Shown here piece by piece: positions 22,794-31,656 of a stretch of 38,211 bases of DNA. The DNA lies in assembly GCA_045533195.1 (NCBI GenBank), contig JAZSHI010000052.1:1-38211 (forward strand). Direction: 5' to 3'. Source of the stretch: SIG607 sp045533195 (GTDB lineage Bacteria > Bacillota > Clostridia > Oscillospirales > Acutalibacteraceae). The position numbers and the translations under genes were made by a program. Position 1 is the first letter of the stretch. Each line of letters begins with the position of its first letter. The notes beneath the pieces are model-generated. The model was not told where the DNA came from. It did not search any database and saw only the letters and a list, made by a program, of their open reading frames with translations.

Positions 22794-23762
22794 TCACATT
22801 CCTTCGCTTACTTCAAGGGCTTTTTCTATTATTCTTTCAATATCGCTCATAGAGGATATTTCTCCGCACATTCTTCGCATGGCGGCGGCTCCCCGCATAC
22901 CTTTTATGTACCAAGAAGCGTGTTTTCGGCTTTCAAGCATAGCCGTTCTTTCTCCCTTATATTCCACCATAAGCTCAACCTGTTTTTTTAGCATTTCAAG
23001 ACGCTCTTTAAGGGAAAAAAGGGGGATTTCCTCACCGGAAAATCCCGCATTTATCTCTCTGAACACAAAGGGATTTCCCATTGCCCCTCTGCCCACCAAG
23101 AGATAGTCACAGCCCGTTTGCTCCTTCATTTTTTTAGCAGAGGAAAAATCGGTTATATCTCCATTTGCAATTACGGGAATTTTAACATTTTCCTTAACCT
23201 GACGGATAACCTCAATATTTACACCGGGGGCATACATCTGCTGACGCGTTCTGCCGTGAACCGTTACTGCACTTGCTCCGCATTTTTCGGCAATTTGCGC
23301 CAGTTCCACCGCACAAATGCTGTTATCATCCCAGCCCGTACGCATTTTTACCGTTACGGGAATATTTACGGCATTCACCACCGCTTCAATAATTTTTCCC
23401 GCAAGGGTTAAATCCTTCATAAGCGCACTTCCGCCGCCGTGACCTGCAACCTTCGGGGCGGGACAGCCCATATTTATGTCAATAAAATCGGGGGCTAACT
23501 GCTGGGCATATTTTGCCGCTTCCCCCATAGAAACGGGATCACTTCCGAATAGCTGAGAAGCGAAAGGACGCTCCTTTTGACCGCAAAAAAGCAAAGCCTC
23601 GCTTTTTTTATCCTGACGGCTTACTCCCTTGGCGCTTGTTAGCTCTCCCACAGTATAGCCTGCGCCCAAACCGATACAAATTTCACGCATTGCGCGGTCG
23701 GCGACACCTGCCATGGGCGCAAGTGCGGCATAGCCTCCGACCTCTAAATTTCCTATTTTCAT
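22794..23762 (-). CDS. dusB: tRNA-dihydrouridine synthase B
   Basis: This 322-residue FMN-dependent TIM-barrel enzyme reduces uridines in the tRNA D-loop. MKIGNLEVGGYAALAPMAGV is the family start. C100 in NMGCPAPKV is the catalytic proton donor; K139 in VKMRTGW, VHGRTRQQMY and VIANGDI complete the active site and FMN contacts. The start is secure because the family begins exactly there. Yet no Shine-Dalgarno is visible, and a near-perfect promoter ends only 9 nt upstream, so the mRNA may lack a leader. Confidence 0.93.
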   Translation of the reverse strand: MKIGNLEVGGYAALAPMAGVADRAMREICIGLGAGYTVGELTSAKGVSRQDKKSEALLFCGQKERPFASQLFGSDPVSMGEAAKYAQQLAPDFIDINMGCPAPKVAGHGGGSALMKDLTLAGKIIEAVVNAVNIPVTVKMRTGWDDNSICAVELAQIAEKCGASAVTVHGRTRQQMYAPGVNIEVIRQVKENVKIPVIANGDITDFSSAKKMKEQTGCDYLLVGRGAMGNPFVFREINAGFSGEEIPLFSLKERLEMLKKQVELMVEYKGERTAMLESRKHASWYIKGMRGAAAMRRMCGEISSMSDIERIIEKALEVSEGM

Positions 23763-23771
23763 AACGATATA

Positions 23772-23799
23772 ATTATATCATCTTTTTAAAATATGTCAA
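23772..23799 (-). promoter_or_regulatory. Sigma-A promoter of dusB, almost touching the ATG
   Basis: TTGACA (23799-23794), 16 nt, TATAAT (23777-23772) on the minus strand. Transcription would begin near 23765, about 3 nt before the ATG at 23762. Confidence 0.8.
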
Positions 23800-23824
23800 A
23801 TTTGAAAATTTATTTAAAAAACTG

Positions 23825-23853
23825 ATGACAAATATATATTTTCTTGTTATAAT
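23825..23853 (+). promoter_or_regulatory. Sigma-A promoter of polA
   Basis: ATGACA (23825-23830), 17 nt, TATAAT (23848-23853). The expected start of transcription near 23860 lies inside the longest open frame, which supports the later polA start at 23891. Confidence 0.75.
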
Positions 23854-23890
23854 ATATATTGACTTATTTTGTGTTTACGGAGTACAGATT

Positions 23891-26431
23891 ATGAAACTTT
23901 TAGCTATAGACGGAAACAGCATAATTAACAGAGCTTTTTACGGTATTCGTCTCCTTTCCACCTCTAAAGGAGTGCATACCAATGCCGTTTATGGTTTTAT
24001 AAATATTCTGAATAAGCTTATAGCAGAGGAAGCTCCCGACGGCGTTGCCGTTGCCTTCGACGTAAAGGTTCCCACCTTCCGTCACGAAAAATACAGCGAA
24101 TATAAAGCAGGCAGAAAGCCTATGCCCGAGGAACTGAGAGAACAAATTCCGCTTTTAAAAGAGTGGCTTAATCTCTACGGCTATCACGTATTGGAGGCTC
24201 CCGGCTTTGAGGCTGACGATATTTTGGGCACTCTGGCTACTGCCGCCGAAGAAAAGGGGGATACCTGCGTTATTGCCACAGGAGACAGAGACTCTTTACA
24301 GCTAATAAGCGATAACGTAAAGGTTCTGCTCTCAGCCACCAAGGCAGGCAAACCCGAAATCATACATTTTGACAAAGCCGCGCTTTTTGAAAAATACGGT
24401 CTTACCCCTAAGCAGATGATAGAGCTTAAGGCGCTTATGGGGGATCAAAGCGACCACATCCCAGGTGTTTTGGGTGTAGGCGAAAAACCCGCCACCGACC
24501 TTATTAAAAAATTTGGCTCGGTTAACACTCTTTACGAAAATATCGACAGCGCTGATATAAAGGACAGCGTAAGGGCAAAGCTTATTGCTGACAAGGAAAG
24601 CGCCCTTTTAAGTAAATTTTTAGGCACCATTTCAAGAAACGCTCCCGTTTCAAAAAATTTAAAGGACTATTTACCAAAAGAGCAGAATGAAGACGGTCTT
24701 GCCGCCTTTATGACCGACCTTGAGCTTTTCAGACTTATGGACAGTATGGGAATTGCTCCCCGTCAGAGTCAGGAAAGCATTGATTTAGCCGAAAGCCGTA
24801 ATATAGCACTTATCGAAAACGACGCTTTTAAAATAAAGGGAATTTTAGATATTGCCTTTGACGGCGAAAGGGTTGCTGTTTTATCGGATGATTTTATTTC
24901 AGTTTTTAACATAAACAGTGATAAATTAAAAGAAATTTTAGAAAGCCAAAACGAGAAGCGGGTTTATGACTGCAAAAATCTCTACCGCTTCTGCATAACA
25001 AACGGTATAAATCTTAAAAACGTCGTTTTTGATGCAATGCTTGCAGGCTATCTTGCAGATTCTACAGGTTCTTCCTATGATATTGACAGGCTTATGGGAA
25101 GATACCACGTTGCCCAGCCGAATTTAAAAGAAAACACCGACTCTCTTATACGCACCGCCGTACTTCACGCTCCTATCTGTGATGCGTTAAAGGACGAGCT
25201 TGATAAAACAGGACAGGCAGAGCTTCTTACAAAAATCGAACTACCCCTTGCCAAAGTCTTGGCTTCGATGGAGCTAACGGGAGTTTTGGTTGACAAAGAC
25301 GGTCTTTTAAAGATGGGGCAAGAGCTTAAGGCAAGATGCGAAGAATTACAAAAGGAAATCTACGCTCTTATCGGTTATGAGCTTAATCTTAATTCTCCGA
25401 AGCAATTGGGAATTGCCCTTTTTGAAGATTTAAAGCTTAAAGGCGGAAAAAAGACAAAGAGCGGCTATTCCACCTCGGCAGAGATACTTGAAGGACTTAA
25501 ATACGAGCATCCCGCCGTTGAAAAACTGCTTATATACCGTCAGCTTACAAAATTAAAATCAACCTATTGTGACGGACTTGTTGCAGCCATTGGTGAGGAC
25601 GGCAGAATACACTCCACATTTAACCAAACCGAAACAAGAACCGGAAGAATAAGTTCACTTGAGCCTAATTTACAAAACATTCCCGTAAGAAGCGAGGAAG
25701 GAAGACGACTGCGCAAATTCTTTACGGCAAAGGAAGGCTTTGTTTTGTGCGATGCCGACTACAGCCAGATAGAGCTTCGTGTTTTAGCCTCTATTTCGGG
25801 TGACGAAAATATGATAAATGCCTTCCTTAGCGGCGAGGATATTCACACTCTGACCGCTTCGCAGGTTTTCGATTTGCCCATCGATATGATTACCCCCACT
25901 TTAAGAGGCAGAGCAAAAGCGGTAAACTTCGGTATTGTTTACGGAATCGGCGCTTTTTCTCTTGCTAAAGACATTGGTGTAACAAGAAAGGAAGCCGACT
26001 CTTATATAAAGGGCTATCTTGCAGCCTATCCGAAGGTTGCTTCATATATGGAAGAGGTTATTAAAAATGCCAAGGAAGACGGCTTTGTTACCACCCTTTT
26101 CGGCAGACGCCGTTATCTTCCCGAGCTTAAATCCTCTAATCATATGATTTTATCCTTTGGCGAAAGAGTGGCGCGTAATGCTCCAATTCAGGGGTCTGCC
26201 GCCGATATTATTAAAATCGCTATGATAAAGGTTTTTGATAAGCTTAAAGAGGTTAAGGATGCCCGTCTTATTCTTCAGGTACACGATGAGCTTATCGTTG
26301 AATGCCGAGAGCAAGATGCCGATTTAGTAAAAGAAATTTTATCAAAAGAAATGAAAAACGCCGCCAACCTTGCCGTTACCCTTACGGCTGATGCCAACTT
26401 CGGCAAGACTTGGTATGACGCCAAAGATTAA
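23891..26431 (+). CDS. polA: DNA polymerase I, proofreading domain inactive
   Basis: The start is set at 23891 (MKLLAIDGNSIINRAFYG), with CGGAG about 8 nt upstream; the frame is open to 23825 but overlaps the promoter. The 846-residue protein has an N-terminal 5'-3' exonuclease/flap domain (~1-290: FEADDILGTLA, ATGDRDSLQL, MGDQSDHIPG). A middle domain (~295-450) in the 3'-5' exonuclease position lacks the usual DTE motif (FDGERVAVL stands nearby). The polymerase domain (~460-846) is intact: DADYSQIELR, RGRAKAVNFGIVYG and QVHDELIVE. It fills Okazaki and repair gaps but should not proofread, as in many Gram-positive homologues. It begins a long plus-strand gene run. Confidence 0.96.
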   Translation: MKLLAIDGNSIINRAFYGIRLLSTSKGVHTNAVYGFINILNKLIAEEAPDGVAVAFDVKVPTFRHEKYSEYKAGRKPMPEELREQIPLLKEWLNLYGYHVLEAPGFEADDILGTLATAAEEKGDTCVIATGDRDSLQLISDNVKVLLSATKAGKPEIIHFDKAALFEKYGLTPKQMIELKALMGDQSDHIPGVLGVGEKPATDLIKKFGSVNTLYENIDSADIKDSVRAKLIADKESALLSKFLGTISRNAPVSKNLKDYLPKEQNEDGLAAFMTDLELFRLMDSMGIAPRQSQESIDLAESRNIALIENDAFKIKGILDIAFDGERVAVLSDDFISVFNINSDKLKEILESQNEKRVYDCKNLYRFCITNGINLKNVVFDAMLAGYLADSTGSSYDIDRLMGRYHVAQPNLKENTDSLIRTAVLHAPICDALKDELDKTGQAELLTKIELPLAKVLASMELTGVLVDKDGLLKMGQELKARCEELQKEIYALIGYELNLNSPKQLGIALFEDLKLKGGKKTKSGYSTSAEILEGLKYEHPAVEKLLIYRQLTKLKSTYCDGLVAAIGEDGRIHSTFNQTETRTGRISSLEPNLQNIPVRSEEGRRLRKFFTAKEGFVLCDADYSQIELRVLASISGDENMINAFLSGEDIHTLTASQVFDLPIDMITPTLRGRAKAVNFGIVYGIGAFSLAKDIGVTRKEADSYIKGYLAAYPKVASYMEEVIKNAKEDGFVTTLFGRRRYLPELKSSNHMILSFGERVARNAPIQGSAADIIKIAMIKVFDKLKEVKDARLILQVHDELIVECREQDADLVKEILSKEMKNAANLAVTLTADANFGKTWYDAKD

Positions 26432-26434
26432 ACT

Positions 26435-27274
26435 ATGAACGTACTTTTTATTTGCACAGGAAATACCTGCCGCTCCCCTATGGCGCACTATTATCTTAAC
26501 AGTCTTAATTTAGACGGTATAAAGGCAAACAGCGCAGGGCTTTTTACAGACGGCAGTGAAATAAGCGAAAATTCGAAAGCGGTTCTTTATGAAGCGGGAA
26601 TTGACGCAAACGGTCATATCTCCCATAACGTCACCCTTGAGGATGTTAATGATGCCCACAGAATTTACTGTATGACTCCCTCCCACAAGGCAACCCTTAT
26701 ATCAGCAGGGGTTAGTGAGGAAAAGCTTTTTGTCTTGACCGAAAAGGGTATAAGCGATCCCTTCGGGCAGGATTTAGCCGCTTACAGAAAATGCCGCGAC
26801 GAAATATTTTCGGCAATTGATTTAATCTTTAAAAAGGAAGCTTTTACGGCTGAATATTTAAGTGAAAATGATGCAGAAGAAATCGCCTTTATCGAAAAGG
26901 AATGTTTTTCTAACCCTTGGAGTGTAAACAGCACAAGAGAGTCGATGAAAAACGGCAACACCTTTATCGGAATAAGAGAAAAGGGCAAACTTTCAGGCTA
27001 TTTAAGTCTTTATGAAGCTTTGGACGAAGGCTATATAAACAATATTGCCGTTTTAAAGGAAAGCAGAAGACGGGGTATCGGTAAAGCACTTTTAAAAGAA
27101 ATTATAGATTATGCCCTTTTAAAAGGACTTTCCTTTATTTCCCTTGAAGTACGCGTCAGCAACACCCCAGCAAAAAATCTTTATTCTTCCTTTGGCTTTA
27201 AAGAAGAAGGCAGAAGAAAGAATTATTATAAAAATCCCACAGAGGATGCCATAATACTGACAAGAAGGTTTTAG
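26435..27274 (+). CDS. Fusion: arginine-phosphatase-like LMW-PTP + RimI acetyltransferase
   Basis: Residues 1-~133 form a low-molecular-weight phosphatase: the CX5R loop C7-T-G-N-T-C-R13-S and the acid D108 in SDPFG. Thr at position 11 is the residue that, from memory, gives Bacillus YwlE its preference for phospho-arginine over phospho-tyrosine. Residues ~137-279 form a GNAT acetyltransferase of RimI type (FSNPWS, NNIAVLKESRRRGIGKALL, LEVRVSNTPAKNLY, FGFKEEGRRKNYY), which acetylates the N-terminus of ribosomal protein S18. The frame is continuous and no start with a ribosome-binding site is obvious at the junction. It starts 3 nt after polA and ends 2 nt before tsaD, the usual rimI neighbour. 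Two enzymes in one chain is unusual. Confidence 0.88.
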   Translation: MNVLFICTGNTCRSPMAHYYLNSLNLDGIKANSAGLFTDGSEISENSKAVLYEAGIDANGHISHNVTLEDVNDAHRIYCMTPSHKATLISAGVSEEKLFVLTEKGISDPFGQDLAAYRKCRDEIFSAIDLIFKKEAFTAEYLSENDAEEIAFIEKECFSNPWSVNSTRESMKNGNTFIGIREKGKLSGYLSLYEALDEGYINNIAVLKESRRRGIGKALLKEIIDYALLKGLSFISLEVRVSNTPAKNLYSSFGFKEEGRRKNYYKNPTEDAIILTRRF

Positions 27275-27276
27275 TA

Positions 27277-28284
27277 ATGCTTATTTTAAGTATCGAATCC
27301 TCCTGTGACGAAACTTCGGCGGCTGTCACAAGAGAAAGAGAAGTACTTTCAAATATAATATCAACCCAAATTGACGAACACCGTATTTACGGGGGCGTCG
27401 TTCCCGAAATTGCTTCCCGTAGGCACTGTGAAAACATTGCCGCCGTGACAAAGGAAGCAATAGATACGGCAGGAGTTAGCTTTTCGGACATTGATGCCGT
27501 TGCCGTTACCGCCTATCCCGGTCTTATCGGCGCTTTGCTTACGGGAGTTAACTTTGCAAAGGGGCTGAGCCTGACTCTTGGTAAACCTCTTATAGCGGTT
27601 CATCATTTAAGAGGTCACATTGCGGCAAATTATATTTCTAATCCCCATTTGAAGCCGCCCTTTTTGTGCCTTACCGTTTCGGGCGGAAATACAGTTTTAT
27701 GCGAAGTTAAGGACTATACCGACTTTTCTGTTATAGGACGTACCCTTGACGATGCGGCGGGCGAATGCTTTGATAAAGCCGCAAGGGCTATGGGACTGGA
27801 TTATCCGGGCGGAGTAAATCTTGATAAAATCGCCTCGGTCCCCAACCCTGAGCTATATCCCCTTCCAACACCGAAAATAAACGGAGATCCTTATGATTTC
27901 AGTTTTTCGGGGCTTAAAACGGCTGTTATAAATTTAATTCATAACAATAAGCAAAAGGGGATTGACATTGACGTTCCCGTTTTGTGCGCAACCCTTAGAA
28001 AAAAGGTCTGCGATATACTTATTGACAAAACCTTTTTGGCGGCAAAGGAAAAGGGTTTTAAGAAAATCGTTCTTGCAGGCGGTGTTTCGGCAAACAGCGA
28101 ACTGAGAAGCCGTTTTGAAGAAGAATGTAAAAAAAGAGGTTTTGAATTTTTTACTCCCCTTTTAAAATATTGCGGTGATAATGCCGCTATGGTGGGTATT
28201 CAGGCTTTTTACGAATATAAAGCAGGAAACACCGCCGACATATCACTTAACGCTACGGCTACAATGCCCATTGATTTAAGGTGA
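27277..28284 (+). CDS. tsaD: tRNA N6-threonylcarbamoyladenosine transferase TsaD
   Basis: The protein has the Kae1/TsaD signatures: ILSIESSCDETSAAV at the start, the metal-binding H110-x3-H114 (HLRGH), LTVSGGNT, the DDAAGECFDKAAR loop, and GGVSANSELR. With TsaB and TsaE it transfers threonylcarbamoyl to A37 of ANN-decoding tRNAs. Usual length (335). It begins 2 nt after the phosphatase-RimI fusion gene. tsaB and tsaE, often adjacent in Firmicutes, are not in this window. Confidence 0.97.
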   Translation: MLILSIESSCDETSAAVTREREVLSNIISTQIDEHRIYGGVVPEIASRRHCENIAAVTKEAIDTAGVSFSDIDAVAVTAYPGLIGALLTGVNFAKGLSLTLGKPLIAVHHLRGHIAANYISNPHLKPPFLCLTVSGGNTVLCEVKDYTDFSVIGRTLDDAAGECFDKAARAMGLDYPGGVNLDKIASVPNPELYPLPTPKINGDPYDFSFSGLKTAVINLIHNNKQKGIDIDVPVLCATLRKKVCDILIDKTFLAAKEKGFKKIVLAGGVSANSELRSRFEEECKKRGFEFFTPLLKYCGDNAAMVGIQAFYEYKAGNTADISLNATATMPIDLR

Positions 28285-28289
28285 AAATT

Positions 28290-29213
28290 ATGAAAAAGAA
28301 ACTTTATTTAATTGCAAATCCTTGTTCGGGTACGGGAAAAATCAAAACTCAGCTTTACCCTATAGTTCAGGTTTTTTCCGACGGCGGTTATGACGTTACC
28401 GTTCATCTTACCGATGAAAGAGGCGATGCTACCCTTCAGGCAGCAGTCCTTTCAAGCGACTATGAAACGGTTGTGTGCTGCGGTGGTGACGGAACTCTTA
28501 ACGAGGTTATCACAGGTCTTATGCAGAATGAAAACAAGTTTAAGCTTGGCTACATTCCTGCAGGTACCCTTAACGAATGGTCGGGAGGACTTAAAATTTC
28601 CCGTAATATGAAAAAGGCTGCCCTTGACCTTCTTGACGATAATCTTGTTCCTCTTGATATAGGCAAATTCGGTGACCATTATTTTTCATATACCGCTTCC
28701 TTCGGAGCCTTTACCGAAGCCTCATATTCCGCACCTCAGGCGGCTAAAAATATGCTTGGTAAAATAGCATATTTCTTTGAAGGAATAAAGACTCTCGGTA
28801 ACATCCGTCCCATTCATTTAAAGGCAAACTGCGACGGACAAGAGGTGGAAGGGGACTTTATATTCGGCACCGTTTCAAATTCCTTGTCTGTAGGCGGTGT
28901 GGTTCACTATAAAGAAGCTTTAGTAGAGCTTGGCGACGGACTTTTTGAAGTACTGCTTATTCGTTATCCTTCAAACATTTTAGAGCTTCAGGCTGCCGTT
29001 TCTGCCATACTAAAAAAAGATTTTAAAGCAAAAGGTATTGAATTTTTTCAGGCTAAAAAGGTTATTTTCGAAAATGCTAGTGAGGTTGACTGGACCCTTG
29101 ACGGAGAGCATATTACTCCAAAGGAAACAATCACCATAGAAAATCTTCACTCAGCAGTTGATTTTCTTATTCCCGCAAACAAGAAAAATGTACCTGCCAC
29201 AGAAAAGAAATAA
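28290..29213 (+). CDS. Diacylglycerol kinase-family lipid kinase
   Basis: The start is set at the ATG at 28290, with AAGGTGA about 5 nt upstream; the frame also has a GTG at 28281 inside the tsaD end. The 307-residue protein has NPCSGTGKI, the nucleotide loop VVCCGGDGTLNEVITGL, GYIPAGTLNEW, and a C-terminal LDGEHI-type motif. These kinases phosphorylate diacylglycerol or related lipids at the membrane, recycling lipid after teichoic-acid synthesis; the exact lipid is not readable. It lies between tsaD and mreB. Confidence 0.88.
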   Translation: MKKKLYLIANPCSGTGKIKTQLYPIVQVFSDGGYDVTVHLTDERGDATLQAAVLSSDYETVVCCGGDGTLNEVITGLMQNENKFKLGYIPAGTLNEWSGGLKISRNMKKAALDLLDDNLVPLDIGKFGDHYFSYTASFGAFTEASYSAPQAAKNMLGKIAYFFEGIKTLGNIRPIHLKANCDGQEVEGDFIFGTVSNSLSVGGVVHYKEALVELGDGLFEVLLIRYPSNILELQAAVSAILKKDFKAKGIEFFQAKKVIFENASEVDWTLDGEHITPKETITIENLHSAVDFLIPANKKNVPATEKK

Positions 29214-29227
29214 GGGAGAAAAAGATT

Positions 29228-30247
29228 ATGTTTACAAGAGATATAGGTGTTGACCTTGGAAGCGCAACCACGCTGGTTTGCGTAAAAGGTAAAGGAATAA
29301 TTATGAGAGAGCCATCGGTTGTTGCATACGACGTGCGAAACGATGCCGTAAGAGCGGTAGGCAGCGAAGCTAAGGCTATGATAGGAAGAACTCCCGGTTC
29401 AATTATTGCCGTGCGTCCTTTAAAGGACGGCGTTATTGCCGACTTCGACGTTACTGCAGCTATGCTTAAAAGATTTATAAGCCAAGCCCTTAAGGGTTCG
29501 CTTTTCTCCCGCGTGAGAATGGTTATCTGTATTCCTGCAGGTGTTACCGAAGTTGAAAGCCGCGCTGTTTACGATGCGGCAAAAACAGCAGGTGCGGCTG
29601 AAATCGACCTTATTGAAGAGCCTATGGCGGCGGCAGTTGGCGCCGGTCTTCCCATTTGGGATGCGGCAGGTAATATGGTAGCAGATATCGGCGGCGGCAC
29701 CACCGACGTTGCGGTAATTTCTCTAGGTGACATCGTTACCAGTCAGTCACTACGTCAGGCAGGCGACGACCTTGACGGCGCTATTATTCAGTACGTAAAG
29801 CGTAAGCATAATCTTCTTATAGGCGAACGCACCGCCGAGCAGATTAAAATTGAAATCGGCTCTGCCCTTCCCTATGAGGACGAAAAGGTTATAGAGGTCA
29901 GGGGCAGAAACCTTGTTGACGGACTTCCTAAGAACATAGATATTTCCTCTGCCGAAGTAAGAGATGCTATGGCAGATGTTATAAGACAGATAGTTGATAC
30001 GGTACGTATCACCCTTGAAAAAACTCCCCCCGAGCTTTCTGCCGACATAATTGACCGCGGTATTACACTTACGGGCGGCACCTCAATGCTCAGAGGTCTT
30101 GCAGAGCTCATTTCAAGAGAAACGGGTATGCCCGTTCAGGTTGCTGAAAATCCCATTGACTGCGTTGTTTTAGGCACAGCTAAACGTCTTGACGGCAGCA
30201 GCGGTTTTGAAAATTACGTATTCCGTCACGGAAAACGCTTCAGATAG
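29228..30247 (+). CDS. mreB: Rod-shape actin homologue MreB/Mbl
   Basis: The 339-residue actin-fold protein has phosphate loops GVDLGSATT and ADIGGGTTDVAV, EEPMAAAVGAGLP, and GGTSMLRGL near the end. MreB filaments run under the membrane and guide wall elongation with MreC, MreD, RodA and PBP2. AAGGGAG precedes the ATG. It leads the mreBCD-PBP2 group. It could equally be an Mbl-type paralogue; sequence alone does not decide. Confidence 0.96.
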   Translation: MFTRDIGVDLGSATTLVCVKGKGIIMREPSVVAYDVRNDAVRAVGSEAKAMIGRTPGSIIAVRPLKDGVIADFDVTAAMLKRFISQALKGSLFSRVRMVICIPAGVTEVESRAVYDAAKTAGAAEIDLIEEPMAAAVGAGLPIWDAAGNMVADIGGGTTDVAVISLGDIVTSQSLRQAGDDLDGAIIQYVKRKHNLLIGERTAEQIKIEIGSALPYEDEKVIEVRGRNLVDGLPKNIDISSAEVRDAMADVIRQIVDTVRITLEKTPPELSADIIDRGITLTGGTSMLRGLAELISRETGMPVQVAENPIDCVVLGTAKRLDGSSGFENYVFRHGKRFR

Positions 30248-30260
30248 GAGATAAATTATT

Positions 30261-31121
30261 ATGCGTTTTTTCCTGCGCACTAAAAAATTCAGGATTTGTC
30301 TTTCGGTTATAGCCGTTGTTCTTGCCCTCTCAATAGCCATAAGAATAATAGGCGGAGTGCTTTCTCCCGGTTCGGGATTGATAGGCACGATTATTGCCCC
30401 TTTTCAGAGTCTTGCCACAAGCATTTCAAGGGGAATTGACAATCTCTCTAAAAAGTATAACGACGGCAACGAGCTTCTTTTGGAAAACCAAAAATTAAAG
30501 GAAGAAAACGATGCTTTAAGAAAACAAAGTGCAGATTTTGATGAAACCCTAAGACAGAATGAATTTTACAAAGATTATCTTGAAATAAAGGACAATAATC
30601 CTGATTTTACATTTTGCGATGCTAAGCTTATATCTGTAGATAAGGACGACCTTTATTTATCCTTCGTAATAAACAAGGGAACCAACCACGATATAAAGCA
30701 GTATGACCCTGTTATTGTTGGAAACAGTCTTGTAGGATACATAAGCAAGGTTGGACTTACCACAAGCAAGGTTACCACTCTGCTTTCTCCCGAAATTGTT
30801 GCAGGCGCATCTGACAGCAGAACAGGAGATGCGGGTGTTATTTCGGGAACAGCCGATTTTGCCGCCGAAGGTAAAATTAAGCTTTATAACCTTTCCCGCG
30901 ACTGTCAGGTTGCGGTAGGCGACACCGTTGTGACCTCGGGCGAAGGACTTTTCCCCCAAGGGCTTCTTATCGGTACGGTTGAAACCATAAAAAGCGACAC
31001 CTATACATCTTCCCTTTATTCAAGTGTTACACCCTTTGTGGATTTTAATGATATAAACAAGGTTATGGTTATAACAAAGTTTGAAGGTCAGGGTGCTTTA
31101 GGCAGTGAGCTTGGTGAATAA
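30261..31121 (+). CDS. mreC: Rod-shape protein MreC
   Basis: The 286-residue protein has one N-terminal membrane helix (about 11-33), a coiled coil (~65-105, ENQKLKEENDALRKQ), then the beta-barrel extracytoplasmic domain with VVGNSLVGYISKVG and GDTVVTSGEGLFPQGLLIG. MreC activates PBP2 in elongation. It follows mreB by 13 nt and precedes mreD by 2 nt. Confidence 0.95.
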   Translation: MRFFLRTKKFRICLSVIAVVLALSIAIRIIGGVLSPGSGLIGTIIAPFQSLATSISRGIDNLSKKYNDGNELLLENQKLKEENDALRKQSADFDETLRQNEFYKDYLEIKDNNPDFTFCDAKLISVDKDDLYLSFVINKGTNHDIKQYDPVIVGNSLVGYISKVGLTTSKVTTLLSPEIVAGASDSRTGDAGVISGTADFAAEGKIKLYNLSRDCQVAVGDTVVTSGEGLFPQGLLIGTVETIKSDTYTSSLYSSVTPFVDFNDINKVMVITKFEGQGALGSELGE

Positions 31122-31123
31122 CT

Positions 31124-31627
31124 ATGTTTATAGATAAAAAACGAAAGGTTCCTTACATTGAAATAATAATAGCCTTTTTTGTCTATCTTTTTCACTATAC
31201 GGGACTTATTGACATAACCATTGAGGGCGCTTCGCCCATAATACTTTTGCCTATTACTGTGGCTGTGGCAATGTTTTATAATGAACTTACGGGACTGCTT
31301 TTCGGTCTTTGTTGCGGCTTTGCCATGGATGCGGTTGCCGCTTCCACTTCGGTTTTCAACACCCTTGCCTTTATGTTTATAGGCTTTATTGCAGGGCTTC
31401 TTGCAAAACGTATTTTTAATAGAAATCTACCTGCCGCCATTGCTCTGACTCTGCTTAGCGAGATAGGTTATTTTGGAGTCAAATGGCTTCTTGTTGCCAT
31501 TATTCCCGACGTTCAGGGAAAGGTTTACTACCTTTTATGGCATTTAACCCCCTGCGCCGTATATACCATCATTTTTATAGTGCCCCTTTATTTCCTCGAA
31601 AAAAGGCTGCACAAAGAGAAAAAATAG
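31124..31627 (+). CDS. mreD: Rod-shape protein MreD
   Basis: This 167-residue integral membrane protein has about five helices, including the family's ELTGLLFGLCCGFAMDAVA region. MreD links MreC to the wall-synthesis machinery. It starts 2 nt after mreC. Sequence conservation in MreD is weak, so identification leans on the topology and the position. Confidence 0.9.
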   Translation: MFIDKKRKVPYIEIIIAFFVYLFHYTGLIDITIEGASPIILLPITVAVAMFYNELTGLLFGLCCGFAMDAVAASTSVFNTLAFMFIGFIAGLLAKRIFNRNLPAAIALTLLSEIGYFGVKWLLVAIIPDVQGKVYYLLWHLTPCAVYTIIFIVPLYFLEKRLHKEKK

Positions 31628-31656
31628 TTAAATTTTTATAAAAAGAGGTGAATCCC

